A stretch of DNA of 21,679 nt from DATARH01 sp035570495 (lineage in GTDB: Bacteria > Pseudomonadota > Alphaproteobacteria > ATCC43930 > CGMCC-115725). The position numbers and the translations under genes are program-made. Where the stretch lies: positions 1-21,679 of the forward strand of contig DATMLO010000187.1 in the NCBI GenBank assembly GCA_035570495.1, in the 5' to 3' direction. A model generated the notes under the pieces. The model searched no databases. It was given only the letters and a program-made list of their open reading frames with translations, and was not told the DNA's origin. This document shows, piece by piece, positions 6,943 to 13,800 of the stretch. Position 1 is the first letter of the stretch. Each line of letters begins with the position of its first letter.

Positions 6943-8318
6943 TCGGCTCCCATTGCTGCGGCGGTCTGGTTTGCCGGCTCGTCCTTCATGTGGTGCCGCT
7001 CATGCACCGCCTTGACCAGCAGGTTGCAGATAAACCCGACGACCAGCAGCACCGCCATTACATACATCGTCGTGTTGTAGGCCTGCGCCTTCGGTACGCC
7101 GTGATCGACATAGTATTGCCGCATGTAGTTGACGATCACGGGCCCGAAAATGCCGGCCATCGACCAGGCAGTTAACAAGAGGCCGTGGATCGCGCCGACA
7201 TATTGCGTGCCGAACATGTCCTTAAGGTAGGCGGGCACCGTCGCGAACCCGCCGCCATACATGCTGATAATGACGAGGAAGCAGATCACAAACAGCACGA
7301 TGTTGCCGGTGCCGCCAGCGAACGGCACGATCGAGTAGAGCACGGTGCCGAGCACGAAGAAGATGAAGTAAGTGTTCTTGCGACCCAAAAGGTCCGACAT
7401 CGACGCCCAGAAGAACCGGCCGCCCATGTTGAAGAGGCTCATCAGCCCGACAAAACCGGCCGCCGCGCCCGCCGCGATGCGCCCTGGGAACATTTCCTGG
7501 CTCATCGCCGAGGCCTGGCCGATCACGCCGATCCCGGCTGTGACGTTGAGGCACAGCACCCACCAGATCAGCCAGAATTGCGGTGTCTTCAACGCCTCGT
7601 AGACAAAGACGTTATTGGTCGTAATGAGCTTCCGCTGCGTCGCCGGTGCGACATAGCCTTCCGGCGCCCAGCCCGGCGCGGGAACCCGCACGATTGTCGC
7701 GCCAACCATCATGAAGCAGAAATAGATGATCCCCATGACGATAAAGGTCTCGGCGACACCGACATGCGTCGAGCTCGAGAAATGCGCCATCAGCCAGACC
7801 GACAACGGCGAGGCGATAAACGCGCCGCCGCCGAACCCCATGATCGCCATGCCGGTCGCCATGCCGGGACGGTCGGGGAACCATTTGATCAGGGTCGAGA
7901 CCGGCGAGATGTAGCCGATGCCGAGCGCGATTCCGCCGATAAAGCCATAGCCGAAATAGACGACCCACAAACTGTGCAGATAGACGCCTGCGGCGGAGAT
8001 CAGAAACCCGCTCGCCCAGCACAGGGCGGCGGTGAACATCGCCCGGCGCGGCCCGCCTTCCTCGACCCATCGCCCAAACAGAGCGGCGGAGGCGCCGAGC
8101 ACGAAGATGGCGATCGAGAAAATCCAGCCGAGATCGGTCAGCTTCCAGTCATCCGGTGCGGATTGGCTGATGCCGAGCAGCTTGGTCATCGGGAGGTTGA
8201 ACACGCTGAACGCGTAGGCTTGGCCGATGCACAGATGGACGCAAAGCGCCGCCGGCGGGATCATCCAACGGCTGTAGCCTGGGGCCGCGACCGTTCGTTC
8301 TCGCGCTAAAAATGACAT
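6939..8318 (-). CDS. OFA (oxalate/formate antiporter) family MFS transporter
   Basis: A polytopic inner-membrane protein of about 459 residues with roughly 12 helices. Features typical of the OFA branch of the major facilitator superfamily are the early segment VHLCIGQAYAFSVFNLP, the FPDRPGMATGMAIMGFGGGAFI loop (seen as WFPDRPGMATGMA then GFGGGA), and RFFWASMSDLLGRKNT as the mid-protein MFS loop. The open frame extends upstream to 8414, but the better start is the ATG at 8316-8318 (MSFLARERT): it has a strong GGGGGAGGG ribosome binding site, and the extra 32 residues look non-coding. Family members move oxalate, formate or other small carboxylates; the substrate here is not proven. The opposed fdhD-mobA pair makes formate or oxalate plausible. 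The small membrane protein gene downstream is translationally coupled. Confidence 0.88.
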   Translation of the reverse strand: MSFLARERTVAAPGYSRWMIPPAALCVHLCIGQAYAFSVFNLPMTKLLGISQSAPDDWKLTDLGWIFSIAIFVLGASAALFGRWVEEGGPRRAMFTAALCWASGFLISAAGVYLHSLWVVYFGYGFIGGIALGIGYISPVSTLIKWFPDRPGMATGMAIMGFGGGAFIASPLSVWLMAHFSSSTHVGVAETFIVMGIIYFCFMMVGATIVRVPAPGWAPEGYVAPATQRKLITTNNVFVYEALKTPQFWLIWWVLCLNVTAGIGVIGQASAMSQEMFPGRIAAGAAAGFVGLMSLFNMGGRFFWASMSDLLGRKNTYFIFFVLGTVLYSIVPFAGGTGNIVLFVICFLVIISMYGGGFATVPAYLKDMFGTQYVGAIHGLLLTAWSMAGIFGPVIVNYMRQYYVDHGVPKAQAYNTTMYVMAVLLVVGFICNLLVKAVHERHHMKDEPANQTAAAMGAE

Positions 8319-8348
8319 GATGCGATGTCCCTCCCCCGATGATTTGCT

Positions 8349-8385
8349 CGCGCACGGCGCCGCTCTTGCGATTACACCGTGCGCG
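8349..8385. promoter_or_regulatory. 9-bp inverted repeat upstream of the OFA transporter
   Basis: CGCGCACGG (8349-8357) and CCGTGCGCG (8377-8385) are perfect reverse complements separated by 19 bp. The repeat lies 31-67 bp upstream of the preferred transporter ATG, between it and the divergent chpT gene. It could be an operator for a dimeric regulator of the transporter or a leader hairpin. Function is inferred from position and symmetry only. Confidence 0.35.
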
Positions 8386-8438
8386 GTCGTTATGAGCTTC
8401 GCCTCAACGCGCAACGCTTTATTTTAACGGAGTTTCAC

Positions 8439-8454
8439 TGTCAACTCGTGTCAA
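8439..8454 (+). promoter_or_regulatory. TGTCAA direct repeat before chpT
   Basis: TGTCAA occurs at 8439-8444 and again at 8449-8454, exactly one helical turn (10 bp) apart, inside an AT-richer stretch (8420-8470). It lies 27-42 bp upstream of the chpT ATG at 8481. It may be a regulator site or part of a promoter. The 10-bp phase differs from the 11-bp phase expected for a Pho box. Confidence 0.25.
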
Positions 8455-8480
8455 ATATTCGTTAGCTTCGAGCTCTGCAC

Positions 8481-9185
8481 ATGAGAATTTTTATGAATCT
8501 AGTTGAGGCTCATGCGCCTTCTGCGGCCAGGTTGCGGCAGATCGACTCTCGTGCGAGCATGATGAGCATGGCGATGACGATCGAGTTGCGCGTCGTGGAA
8601 TTGCTGATGGCGCGCCTATGCCATGACTTCGCCGGTCCGATCGCGGCGATCGGCAACGGCGCGGAGCTGCTGGACGACGACGACCCCGACTTTGTCCGTC
8701 AGGCCGCGACGCTGATCGGCGACAGCGCCGGGACAGCTGCCAAACGTCTGCAGCTGTTCCGTTTTGCCTATGGTTTCAGTGCCGGGGCGGTTGCCGGGCC
8801 GCAGCCGCATATGCTGGCGACCGAGTATTTTTCCGGCGGTTCGATCACCTGCGACTATGCCGAGGCGGCGCGCGGCCTTGAGCCGGCGTGGCAGCGGCTC
8901 GGCTGCAATCTGTTGATGATCGCCGGCGAGGCGCTGCCGCGCGGCGGAAGGCTGGCGCTGCTGCCTGACGGCGCTCGCATCATGGTGGCGGCACAAGGTG
9001 AGGGCACCGGCCCGTCGGCCGAGGCAAGCGCGGCGATGGCCTTGACCGCGCCGATCGATACGCTGACCTCGCGCACGGTTGGCGCGTATTTCACCGGAGT
9101 TTTGGCGCAGACGCTAAACTGCCGCCTCCGCGTCGCCGCGGAGCCGGGTGGGTTCCGGATTTTGTGCGAAGCGGGCGGAGCCTAG
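8481..9185 (+). CDS. chpT: histidine phosphotransferase ChpT
   Basis: A 234-residue ChpT. In Caulobacter this protein carries phosphate from the hybrid kinase CckA to CtrA and CpdR. The diagnostic helix is ARLCHDFAGPIAAIGNG, with phosphorylatable H48, followed by GAELLDDDD; the rest is the degenerate ATPase-like domain that docks receivers, ending in GAYFTGVLAQTLNCRLRV. Caulobacter ChpT has RLCHDLVSPVGAI at the same place. The first 30 residues precede the usual family start; ATGs at 8559, 8562, 8568 and 8574 are alternatives, and no start has a strong ribosome binding site. The gene converges with ctrA with 16 bp between stops, so a phosphodonor and its acceptor are neighbours. Confidence 0.9.
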   Translation: MRIFMNLVEAHAPSAARLRQIDSRASMMSMAMTIELRVVELLMARLCHDFAGPIAAIGNGAELLDDDDPDFVRQAATLIGDSAGTAAKRLQLFRFAYGFSAGAVAGPQPHMLATEYFSGGSITCDYAEAARGLEPAWQRLGCNLLMIAGEALPRGGRLALLPDGARIMVAAQGEGTGPSAEASAAMALTAPIDTLTSRTVGAYFTGVLAQTLNCRLRVAAEPGGFRILCEAGGA

Positions 9186-9201
9186 GCCCCACCCTTTTGC
9201 C

Positions 9202-9909
9202 TCAAGCCGATTTCAGTTGCGGTACCGAAGCCTCTGACGGGTCGCGCAGCACATAGCCGCGGCCCCATACCGTCTCGATGTAGTGTTCACCGCCAGTCGC
9301 CTGCGCCAGCTTCTTGCGCAGCTTGCAGACAAACACGTCGATGATCTTCAACTCGGGCTCGTCCATGCCGCCATAGAGGTGATTGAGGAACATCTCCTTC
9401 GTCAGCGTCGTGCCCTTGCGCAGGCTCAGCAGCTCGAGGATGCCGTATTCCTTGGCGGTGAGGTGGAGTGGGTTTTGGTCGACGCTGACGACGCGGCTGT
9501 CGAGGTTGACAAGCAGTTTGCCGGTGCGGATCGTCGACTCGGGGTGGCCCTTGGAGCGGCGGACGATCGCCTGGATGCGGGCGATCAGCTCGCGGCGGTC
9601 AAACGGCTTGGTTAAGAAGTCGTCCGCGCCAAAGCCCAAGCCCTTAATCTTGTGGTCGAGCTCGACCAGCCCGGAAAGGATCAGGATCGGCGTCCGCACC
9701 CGCGCGGCGCGCAGCCGGCGCAGCACCTCGTAGCCGTCGATATCCGGCAGCAGCAGGTCGAGGATGATGATGTCGTAGTCGTAGAGCTTGCCAATCTCCA
9801 AGCCGTCTTCGCCGAGATCGGTGGTGTCGCAGATGAAATTTTCCTTGCGTAGCATCAGTTCGATGCTCTGCGCGGTGGCCGCATCGTCTTCAACCAGCAA
9901 AACACGCAT
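9202..9909 (-). CDS. ctrA: cell-cycle/motility response regulator CtrA
   Basis: A 235-residue OmpR-class regulator that matches Caulobacter CtrA closely along its length. The receiver (1-115) has acidic residues E7/D8/D9, phosphoacceptor D51 and the FLTKPF lysine. The winged-helix domain (about 125-225) contains the near-invariant stretch LSLRKGTTLTKEMFLNHLYG and continues through GMDEPELKIIDVFVCKLRKKL and ETVWGRGYVLRDP. It binds TTAA-type sites to control division, flagellar and pilus genes. The C-terminus ends in KSA rather than the double Ala that targets Caulobacter CtrA to ClpXP. The ATG is preceded by GGAGG with a 6-bp spacer, a strong start. The promoter region upstream (9910-10122) carries TTAA half sites, consistent with autoregulation. 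Confidence 0.97.
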   Translation of the reverse strand: MRVLLVEDDAATAQSIELMLRKENFICDTTDLGEDGLEIGKLYDYDIIILDLLLPDIDGYEVLRRLRAARVRTPILILSGLVELDHKIKGLGFGADDFLTKPFDRRELIARIQAIVRRSKGHPESTIRTGKLLVNLDSRVVSVDQNPLHLTAKEYGILELLSLRKGTTLTKEMFLNHLYGGMDEPELKIIDVFVCKLRKKLAQATGGEHYIETVWGRGYVLRDPSEASVPQLKSA

Positions 9910-9955
9910 GGCATGCCTCCGGAAGGCGTCAGATGACGCCCGATAGCCGTATTTC

Positions 9956-9984
9956 GTTAACCAGTATTAGCGGGAGCGGTTAAC
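9956..9984. promoter_or_regulatory. symmetrical CtrA-type half sites (GTTAACC / GGTTAAC)
   Basis: A perfect 7-bp inverted repeat, GTTAACC at 9956-9962 and GGTTAAC at 9978-9984, lies 47-75 bp upstream of the ctrA start. Each arm holds the core TTAACC of the CtrA half site (TTAACCAT). The TTAA cores are 23 bp apart, about two helical turns, rather than in the classical TTAA-N7-TTAA arrangement. The likely role is CtrA autoregulation or control by a similar regulator; this is inferred from motif and position. Confidence 0.5.
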
Positions 9985-10031
9985 AAATGATTATCCCAGC
10001 TGGTTTCTTGCCTGCGCGATTCGTCTCTCGC

Positions 10032-10046
10032 TTAACTGGATTTTAG
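10032..10046 (+). promoter_or_regulatory. near-consensus CtrA box TTAA-N7-TTAG
   Basis: TTAA (10032-10035), seven bases, then TTAG (10043-10046): one mismatch from the full CtrA box TTAA-N7-TTAA. It lies 77-91 bp upstream of the FliJ-like gene and between it and the divergent ctrA. A lone TTAA also occurs at 10104-10107, close to the FliJ-like ribosome binding site. CtrA controls many alphaproteobacterial flagellar genes, which supports the reading. Confidence 0.5.
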
Positions 10047-10122
10047 CATCGAGCGCCAAAGATTGACAGGCTCACGGTCGCGGGCCGGCCGGAGACGTCT
10101 TGATTAATCGGGGGAAGGTTGC

Positions 10123-10497
10123 ATGAATTCCCGCAGCAATTTTCACCGGACGCAGCAATGGCAGCTGGCCGAGCGTCAGCGCTATCTGGCCGAGCTTGAG
10201 GTTCTGGGCGAACGGCTGCGCGCCGATGTTGAGCGTCTGCACGCTGAAATCGATGAGGCCGGCGGTCCCGATGCGGTACCGTCAAACCGCCAGCACGACC
10301 CGCTCTTTCTTCGCCCGTTGATCGATCGTCAGGAAAAGCTGGCGCGCTCGGTCGCCGAGGTCGACGCACAGATCGTCGAGGCGCGCGCCGCGGTGGCTTC
10401 GGCCCAACAGGAAATGAAGCTCGTCGAAGGTGCGCTGGTTCACCGCAGCCTGCGGTTCGAGGAGCGGCTGACGCGTCGCGCCCGCCGCTCGCTCTAG
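10123..10497 (+). CDS. FliJ-like coiled-coil protein
   Basis: A 124-residue, highly charged protein that is nearly all helix. Heptad-like coiled coil runs through about 10-45 and 65-115, with a short break at GGPDAVPSNRQHDP. The pattern of an N-terminal helix rich in R/Q/E, a middle segment LFLRPLIDRQEKLARSV, and a second helix ending in EMKLVEGALVHRSLRFEERLTRR resembles FliJ, the small coiled-coil stalk of the flagellar type III export ATPase. FliJ is usually near 145 residues and next to fliI, which is absent here, so the name is tentative. The start has a clear GGGGAAGG site 4 bp before the ATG. Divergence from ctrA across a CtrA-box region supports a flagellar role. The alternative is an unrelated small coiled-coil protein. 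Confidence 0.55.
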   Translation: MNSRSNFHRTQQWQLAERQRYLAELEVLGERLRADVERLHAEIDEAGGPDAVPSNRQHDPLFLRPLIDRQEKLARSVAEVDAQIVEARAAVASAQQEMKLVEGALVHRSLRFEERLTRRARRSL

Positions 10498-10513
10498 TAA
10501 ACCGCGCCGTCGC

Positions 10514-12103
10514 CTAGAACAGGTGCACGAATAGCGCGAAGAGACAGCCTGACAGCGTGATCGCCGCTGGCAAGGTCAGCACCCAGGCCAGCGCCAGGCT
10601 CTTCATCGTTCCCCACTGCAGGCCCGACCCGTTCGCCGCCATCGTGCCGGCGACGCCCGAGGTCAGGATGTGCGTGGTGCTGACCGGCAGGCCGTAAGCG
10701 TCGGCCGCGAAGATCGTGCCCATCGCGACGAGCTCGGCCGAGGCGCCTTGCGCATAGGTCAGATGCTCCTTGCCGATCTTTTCGCCAACGGTGACGACGA
10801 TCCGCTTCCAGCCGATCATCGTCCCGATGCCGAGCGCGATCGCGACCAGCACCTTGACCCAGCTCGGGATGAACTTGGTCGAGTTGTCGAGCGACTTCTT
10901 GTAGGCACCGAGTGTGGTCTTGTCGTCGGCCGACAGGTTGGCCGCCGCATCGCCGTTCAGCAGCCGCACCGCTTCCGATGCGAGATACATATCGTTGCGG
11001 GTGTTGCGGACCTGGTTGTTGGGGATCTTCGCCAGCGTGCCGTATTGCCCGACCTGCTTTGAGATGTCCGCCATCAGACCGCTGAGAGCCGGAAACACGT
11101 CCGGCGAGAACTGGCGGGTCTGGAGATAATGCTCGACGCCGGCGCGCGGATCAGAGGGTGTCGCAGCCGCTCCCGCGTGCGCCGTGGCCACGGCGGCCGC
11201 CGCGGTCGAGGACTGCTGGAATACCGCCATTTGGCTGTCGGGCAGCGCCTTGTTGAGCGCGTAGGTCGTGGGCACCGTGCCGATCAGGATCAGCATGATG
11301 AGGCCCATGCCCTTCTGCCCGTCATTCGAACCGTGCGCGAAACTGACGCCGGTGCAGGTCAGGATTAGCAGGCCGCGAATCCACCAGGGCGGTGGCTGGT
11401 TGCCCTCGGGAGCCTTATAGAGAGCCGGGATCTTGATCAAGAACTTGGCGAGGAACAGCAGTGCCGCCGCCAAGATAAAGCCGCAAAGCGGCGAGAACAG
11501 CAGCGACTTGATGACGCCCACTGCCTGCATCCAATCGACGCCGCTGGTGCCGCTTCCGGCATTCGCCAAGAACTGGTTCGCCAAGCCGACGCCGATGATC
11601 GAGCCGATGAGGGCATGCGAGCTCGAATTGGGGATGCCGAGATACCAGGTGCCGAAATTCCAGATGATCGCGGCGATCAACAGCGCGAAGACCATCGCGA
11701 ACCCGGCATCGCTGCCCACTTGGAGGATCAACTCCACGGGCAGCAGCGAGATGATCCCGAACGCGACCGCACCGGTCGAGGTGAGAACCCCGAGGAAATT
11801 AAAGGCGCCCGACCACATCACCGCCGCCGTCGGCGGCAGCGAGTGGGTATAGATGACCGTTGCCACCGCGTTCGAGGTGTCGTGAAAGCCATTGCACATC
11901 TCGAATGCGAGCGCGATCAGCAGCGCGATCCCGAGCAGGATGTACGGCAGCGCCGACATGACCGGCGCGGACGAGATATCGTTGTAAAGCTGGATTCCGG
12001 CGTAGACGATGCCGATACCGAGCAGGACCGTAATGACCAGCGGGAAAATCAGGCCGTGCCCGCCTTTGTGAATATGGGTGTCGTACAGTGACGCGGTGGT
12101 CAT
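10514..12103 (-). CDS. PitA-type low-affinity inorganic phosphate transporter
   Basis: A 529-residue polytopic membrane protein of the PiT family, which imports metal-phosphate by symport. The two inverted family signatures are present: GFHDTSNAVATVIYT near residue 70, and SFAHGSNDGQKGMG near 255. A mostly hydrophilic segment of about 120 residues (roughly 285-410), starting with an Ala-rich run, separates the two membrane halves, as in Escherichia coli PitA (about 500 residues). The final helices contain AYGLPVSTTHILTSGV, the second-half repeat motif. GGGAG 8 bp before the ATG is a good ribosome binding site. The upstream region has a Pho-box-like array, so PhoB control, either repression or activation, is likely. 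The 3' end converges with the FliJ-like gene across 16 bp. Confidence 0.93.
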   Translation of the reverse strand: MTTASLYDTHIHKGGHGLIFPLVITVLLGIGIVYAGIQLYNDISSAPVMSALPYILLGIALLIALAFEMCNGFHDTSNAVATVIYTHSLPPTAAVMWSGAFNFLGVLTSTGAVAFGIISLLPVELILQVGSDAGFAMVFALLIAAIIWNFGTWYLGIPNSSSHALIGSIIGVGLANQFLANAGSGTSGVDWMQAVGVIKSLLFSPLCGFILAAALLFLAKFLIKIPALYKAPEGNQPPPWWIRGLLILTCTGVSFAHGSNDGQKGMGLIMLILIGTVPTTYALNKALPDSQMAVFQQSSTAAAAVATAHAGAAATPSDPRAGVEHYLQTRQFSPDVFPALSGLMADISKQVGQYGTLAKIPNNQVRNTRNDMYLASEAVRLLNGDAAANLSADDKTTLGAYKKSLDNSTKFIPSWVKVLVAIALGIGTMIGWKRIVVTVGEKIGKEHLTYAQGASAELVAMGTIFAADAYGLPVSTTHILTSGVAGTMAANGSGLQWGTMKSLALAWVLTLPAAITLSGCLFALFVHLF

Positions 12104-12167
12104 ACGAAAGGCTCCCGTCGGAACTCGGTTAACGCGCGCAACCTACAAGTCGCGGCGTGATGGTTTT

Positions 12168-12196
12168 CTGACATTCACGTGAAACTATTGTGACAG
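12168..12196 (-). promoter_or_regulatory. Pho-box-like array of three heptamers
   Basis: Read on the minus strand, CTGTCAC (12190-12196), GTTTCAC (12179-12185) and ATGTCAG (12168-12174) follow one another at exactly 11-bp steps. The PhoB consensus is CTGTCAT repeated every 11 bp; the matches are 6, 4 and 5 of 7. The array ends 65 bp upstream of the phosphate transporter start, so it is well placed to act on that promoter. No clear -10 element was seen. It also lies about 90 bp upstream of the divergent CoA-transferase gene. Confidence 0.55.
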
Positions 12197-12287
12197 CCGT
12201 CAAAACCGCTGATTTGCGTTGCTTTGCTTCGCTTTTTAAAGGGCATAGGCTCGTGGACGTAACGGCGTGCCGCAATTGAGGGTTGGT

Positions 12288-13514
12288 ATGAGTCTATCAA
12301 AAAAAACGTTTGAAGTCACAGCGGCTTGTCCGCTCGACGGCGTCCGGGTCGTCGACATGTCGCGGCTCGTCGCCGGCAACGCGGTCTCTTCGCAGCTCGC
12401 CGATTTTGGCGCCGAGGTCATCAAGATTGAGGACCCCGGCAAGGGCGATCCGCTGCGCGCCTGGCAGACCGATGGCGTCAGCGTTCACTGGAAGCTTTAC
12501 GCCCGCAACAAGAAGAGTGTCGCGCTGAGCCTCAGACCGGCGCGCGGCCGCGAATTGCTGCTCGATCTGATCTCGACCGCCGAGGTGCTGATCGAGAATT
12601 TCCGTCCTGGCACACTCGAAAAGATGGGCCTTGCGCCGGCCGATCTCTTGAAGCGCAACCCGCGCCTGGTGATCGTGCGCGTCTCCGGCTGGGGTCAGGA
12701 CGGCCCCTACAAGGACCGGCCGGGCTTTGGCACGCTGGTCGAGAGCATGTCGGGTTATGCGTCGCGCACCGGTTTTGCCGATCGCGAGCCGGTGCTGCCG
12801 CCCACCGCGCTCGCCGACATGGTTGCCGGGCTCTACGGCGCGTTCGCGGTGATGGTGGCGCTGCGCCGGGTCGAGGTCGAAGGTGGCGCGGGACAGGTCA
12901 TCGACCTGCCGCTCATCGACCCGCTCTTCTCGTTCATCGCCACCGAAGCGCCGATCTACAACCTGACAAAGCAGATCCGTCCGCGCACCGGCAGCCGCTC
13001 GGAGACGACCAGCCCGCGCAACGTCTTCCGCACCAAGGACGGACGCTACATCGGCATCTCGGCGTCGATCCAGGCGATGTCGGAGCGCCTCTTCCGCGCG
13101 ATCGGTCGCGAGGACATGATCACCGACCCGCGTTTCGCCAACAACACCGTGCGGGTCAAGAACGCCGACGAGACCGAGGCGCCGATCGTCGCTTTTATCG
13201 CTGCGCGCACACTGGAAGAGAACATGGCGCTCTTCGAAGCCGCCGAGGTCACCGCCTCCCCGGTTTACGACATCGACCAGTTTCTCGCCGACCCGCATGT
13301 CCAGGCGCGTGCCATCGTCGTCGATGTGCCGGACGCGCAGGTGGGTGAGTTGACGATGCACAACATCATCCCGCGGCTCTCCGACACGCCGGGCCGCCTG
13401 CGCACGCCTGCGCCCGAGATCGGCGAGCACACGGCTGAGATTTTGGGGCAGCTCGGTGTGGCGCCCGAGGATTTGGAAGCGCTCGCCCGCGAGGGGATCG
13501 TCGGCCTGCCTTAA
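12288..13514 (+). CDS. CaiB/BaiF family III CoA-transferase
   Basis: A 408-residue cytoplasmic enzyme that moves CoA between carboxylic acids. Family marks are the opening CPLDGVRVVDMSRLVAGNAVSSQLADFGAEVIKIE (seen as LDGVRVVDMSR and DFGAEVIKIE), the ARNKKSVALSL block, VLIENFRPGTLEKMGL, and the catalytic Asp at residue 177 in TALADMVAGLYGA. The frame opens at GTG 12267, but ATG 12288 has GAGGG 5 bp before it and fits the family start better. The substrate cannot be read from sequence; formyl-CoA:oxalate, succinyl-CoA:malate and citramalate transferases share this fold. A CitE-like lyase lies downstream in the same direction, which suggests a pathway that activates a hydroxy acid and then cleaves it. 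It is not the classical frc-oxc pair, since no oxalyl-CoA decarboxylase is present. Confidence 0.93.
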   Translation: MSLSKKTFEVTAACPLDGVRVVDMSRLVAGNAVSSQLADFGAEVIKIEDPGKGDPLRAWQTDGVSVHWKLYARNKKSVALSLRPARGRELLLDLISTAEVLIENFRPGTLEKMGLAPADLLKRNPRLVIVRVSGWGQDGPYKDRPGFGTLVESMSGYASRTGFADREPVLPPTALADMVAGLYGAFAVMVALRRVEVEGGAGQVIDLPLIDPLFSFIATEAPIYNLTKQIRPRTGSRSETTSPRNVFRTKDGRYIGISASIQAMSERLFRAIGREDMITDPRFANNTVRVKNADETEAPIVAFIAARTLEENMALFEAAEVTASPVYDIDQFLADPHVQARAIVVDVPDAQVGELTMHNIIPRLSDTPGRLRTPAPEIGEHTAEILGQLGVAPEDLEALAREGIVGLP

Positions 13515-13525
13515 AAGGGGAGCCC

Positions 13526-13771
13526 ATGAGTAGCTTCATCAACGACGTGGCGTCCCTCACCGTGGCTGATTGGTTCAGGCTCGTCGGACTTCTTGGCATC
13601 CTGGCGGTTACTTATGCGTTGGGAATGGAAGCTGGTCGTGAAAAGGCTGTGAGGAATGGCGGCGTCGGATGGTTTGGCTACGCCTTCATTGCCTTTTGGG
13701 CCGCAGTTTACACCATTGCACATGGACACGTCCGTTCTTGGTGGGCATCCATCCCGGGTTACGGTGACTAA
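13526..13771 (+). CDS. small membrane protein of unknown function
   Basis: An 81-residue protein that starts 11 bp after the CoA-transferase stop, with a strong AAAGGGGAGCCC ribosome binding site. Two hydrophobic segments are visible: about 18-34 (FRLVGLLGILAVTYALG) and 47-65 (GWFGYAFIAFWAAVYTIAH), with a short basic loop GREKAVRNGG between them. I do not recognise a family. Its GC content looks lower than that of both neighbours and it sits between two enzyme genes, so it may be an insertion into an older two-gene operon. It is transcribed with them by position. Confidence 0.7.
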   Translation: MSSFINDVASLTVADWFRLVGLLGILAVTYALGMEAGREKAVRNGGVGWFGYAFIAFWAAVYTIAHGHVRSWWASIPGYGD

Positions 13772-13800
13772 CGGTATCGAATTTTGAGGAACAGGCATTC

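Noticed and set aside
7185..8309. 374-codon plus-strand frame inside the transporter
   Set aside because: Highly charged His/Asp/Arg-rich product, the typical antisense of a hydrophobic membrane protein. The minus-strand MFS helices are clear.
8439..8454. Pho box upstream of chpT
   Set aside because: The TGTCAA copies are 10 bp apart instead of 11, and no phosphate-related gene is next to them.
12297..13430. 377-codon minus-strand frame inside the CoA-transferase
   Set aside because: The plus frame has all family III motifs, including the catalytic Asp. The minus frame has no recognisable feature.
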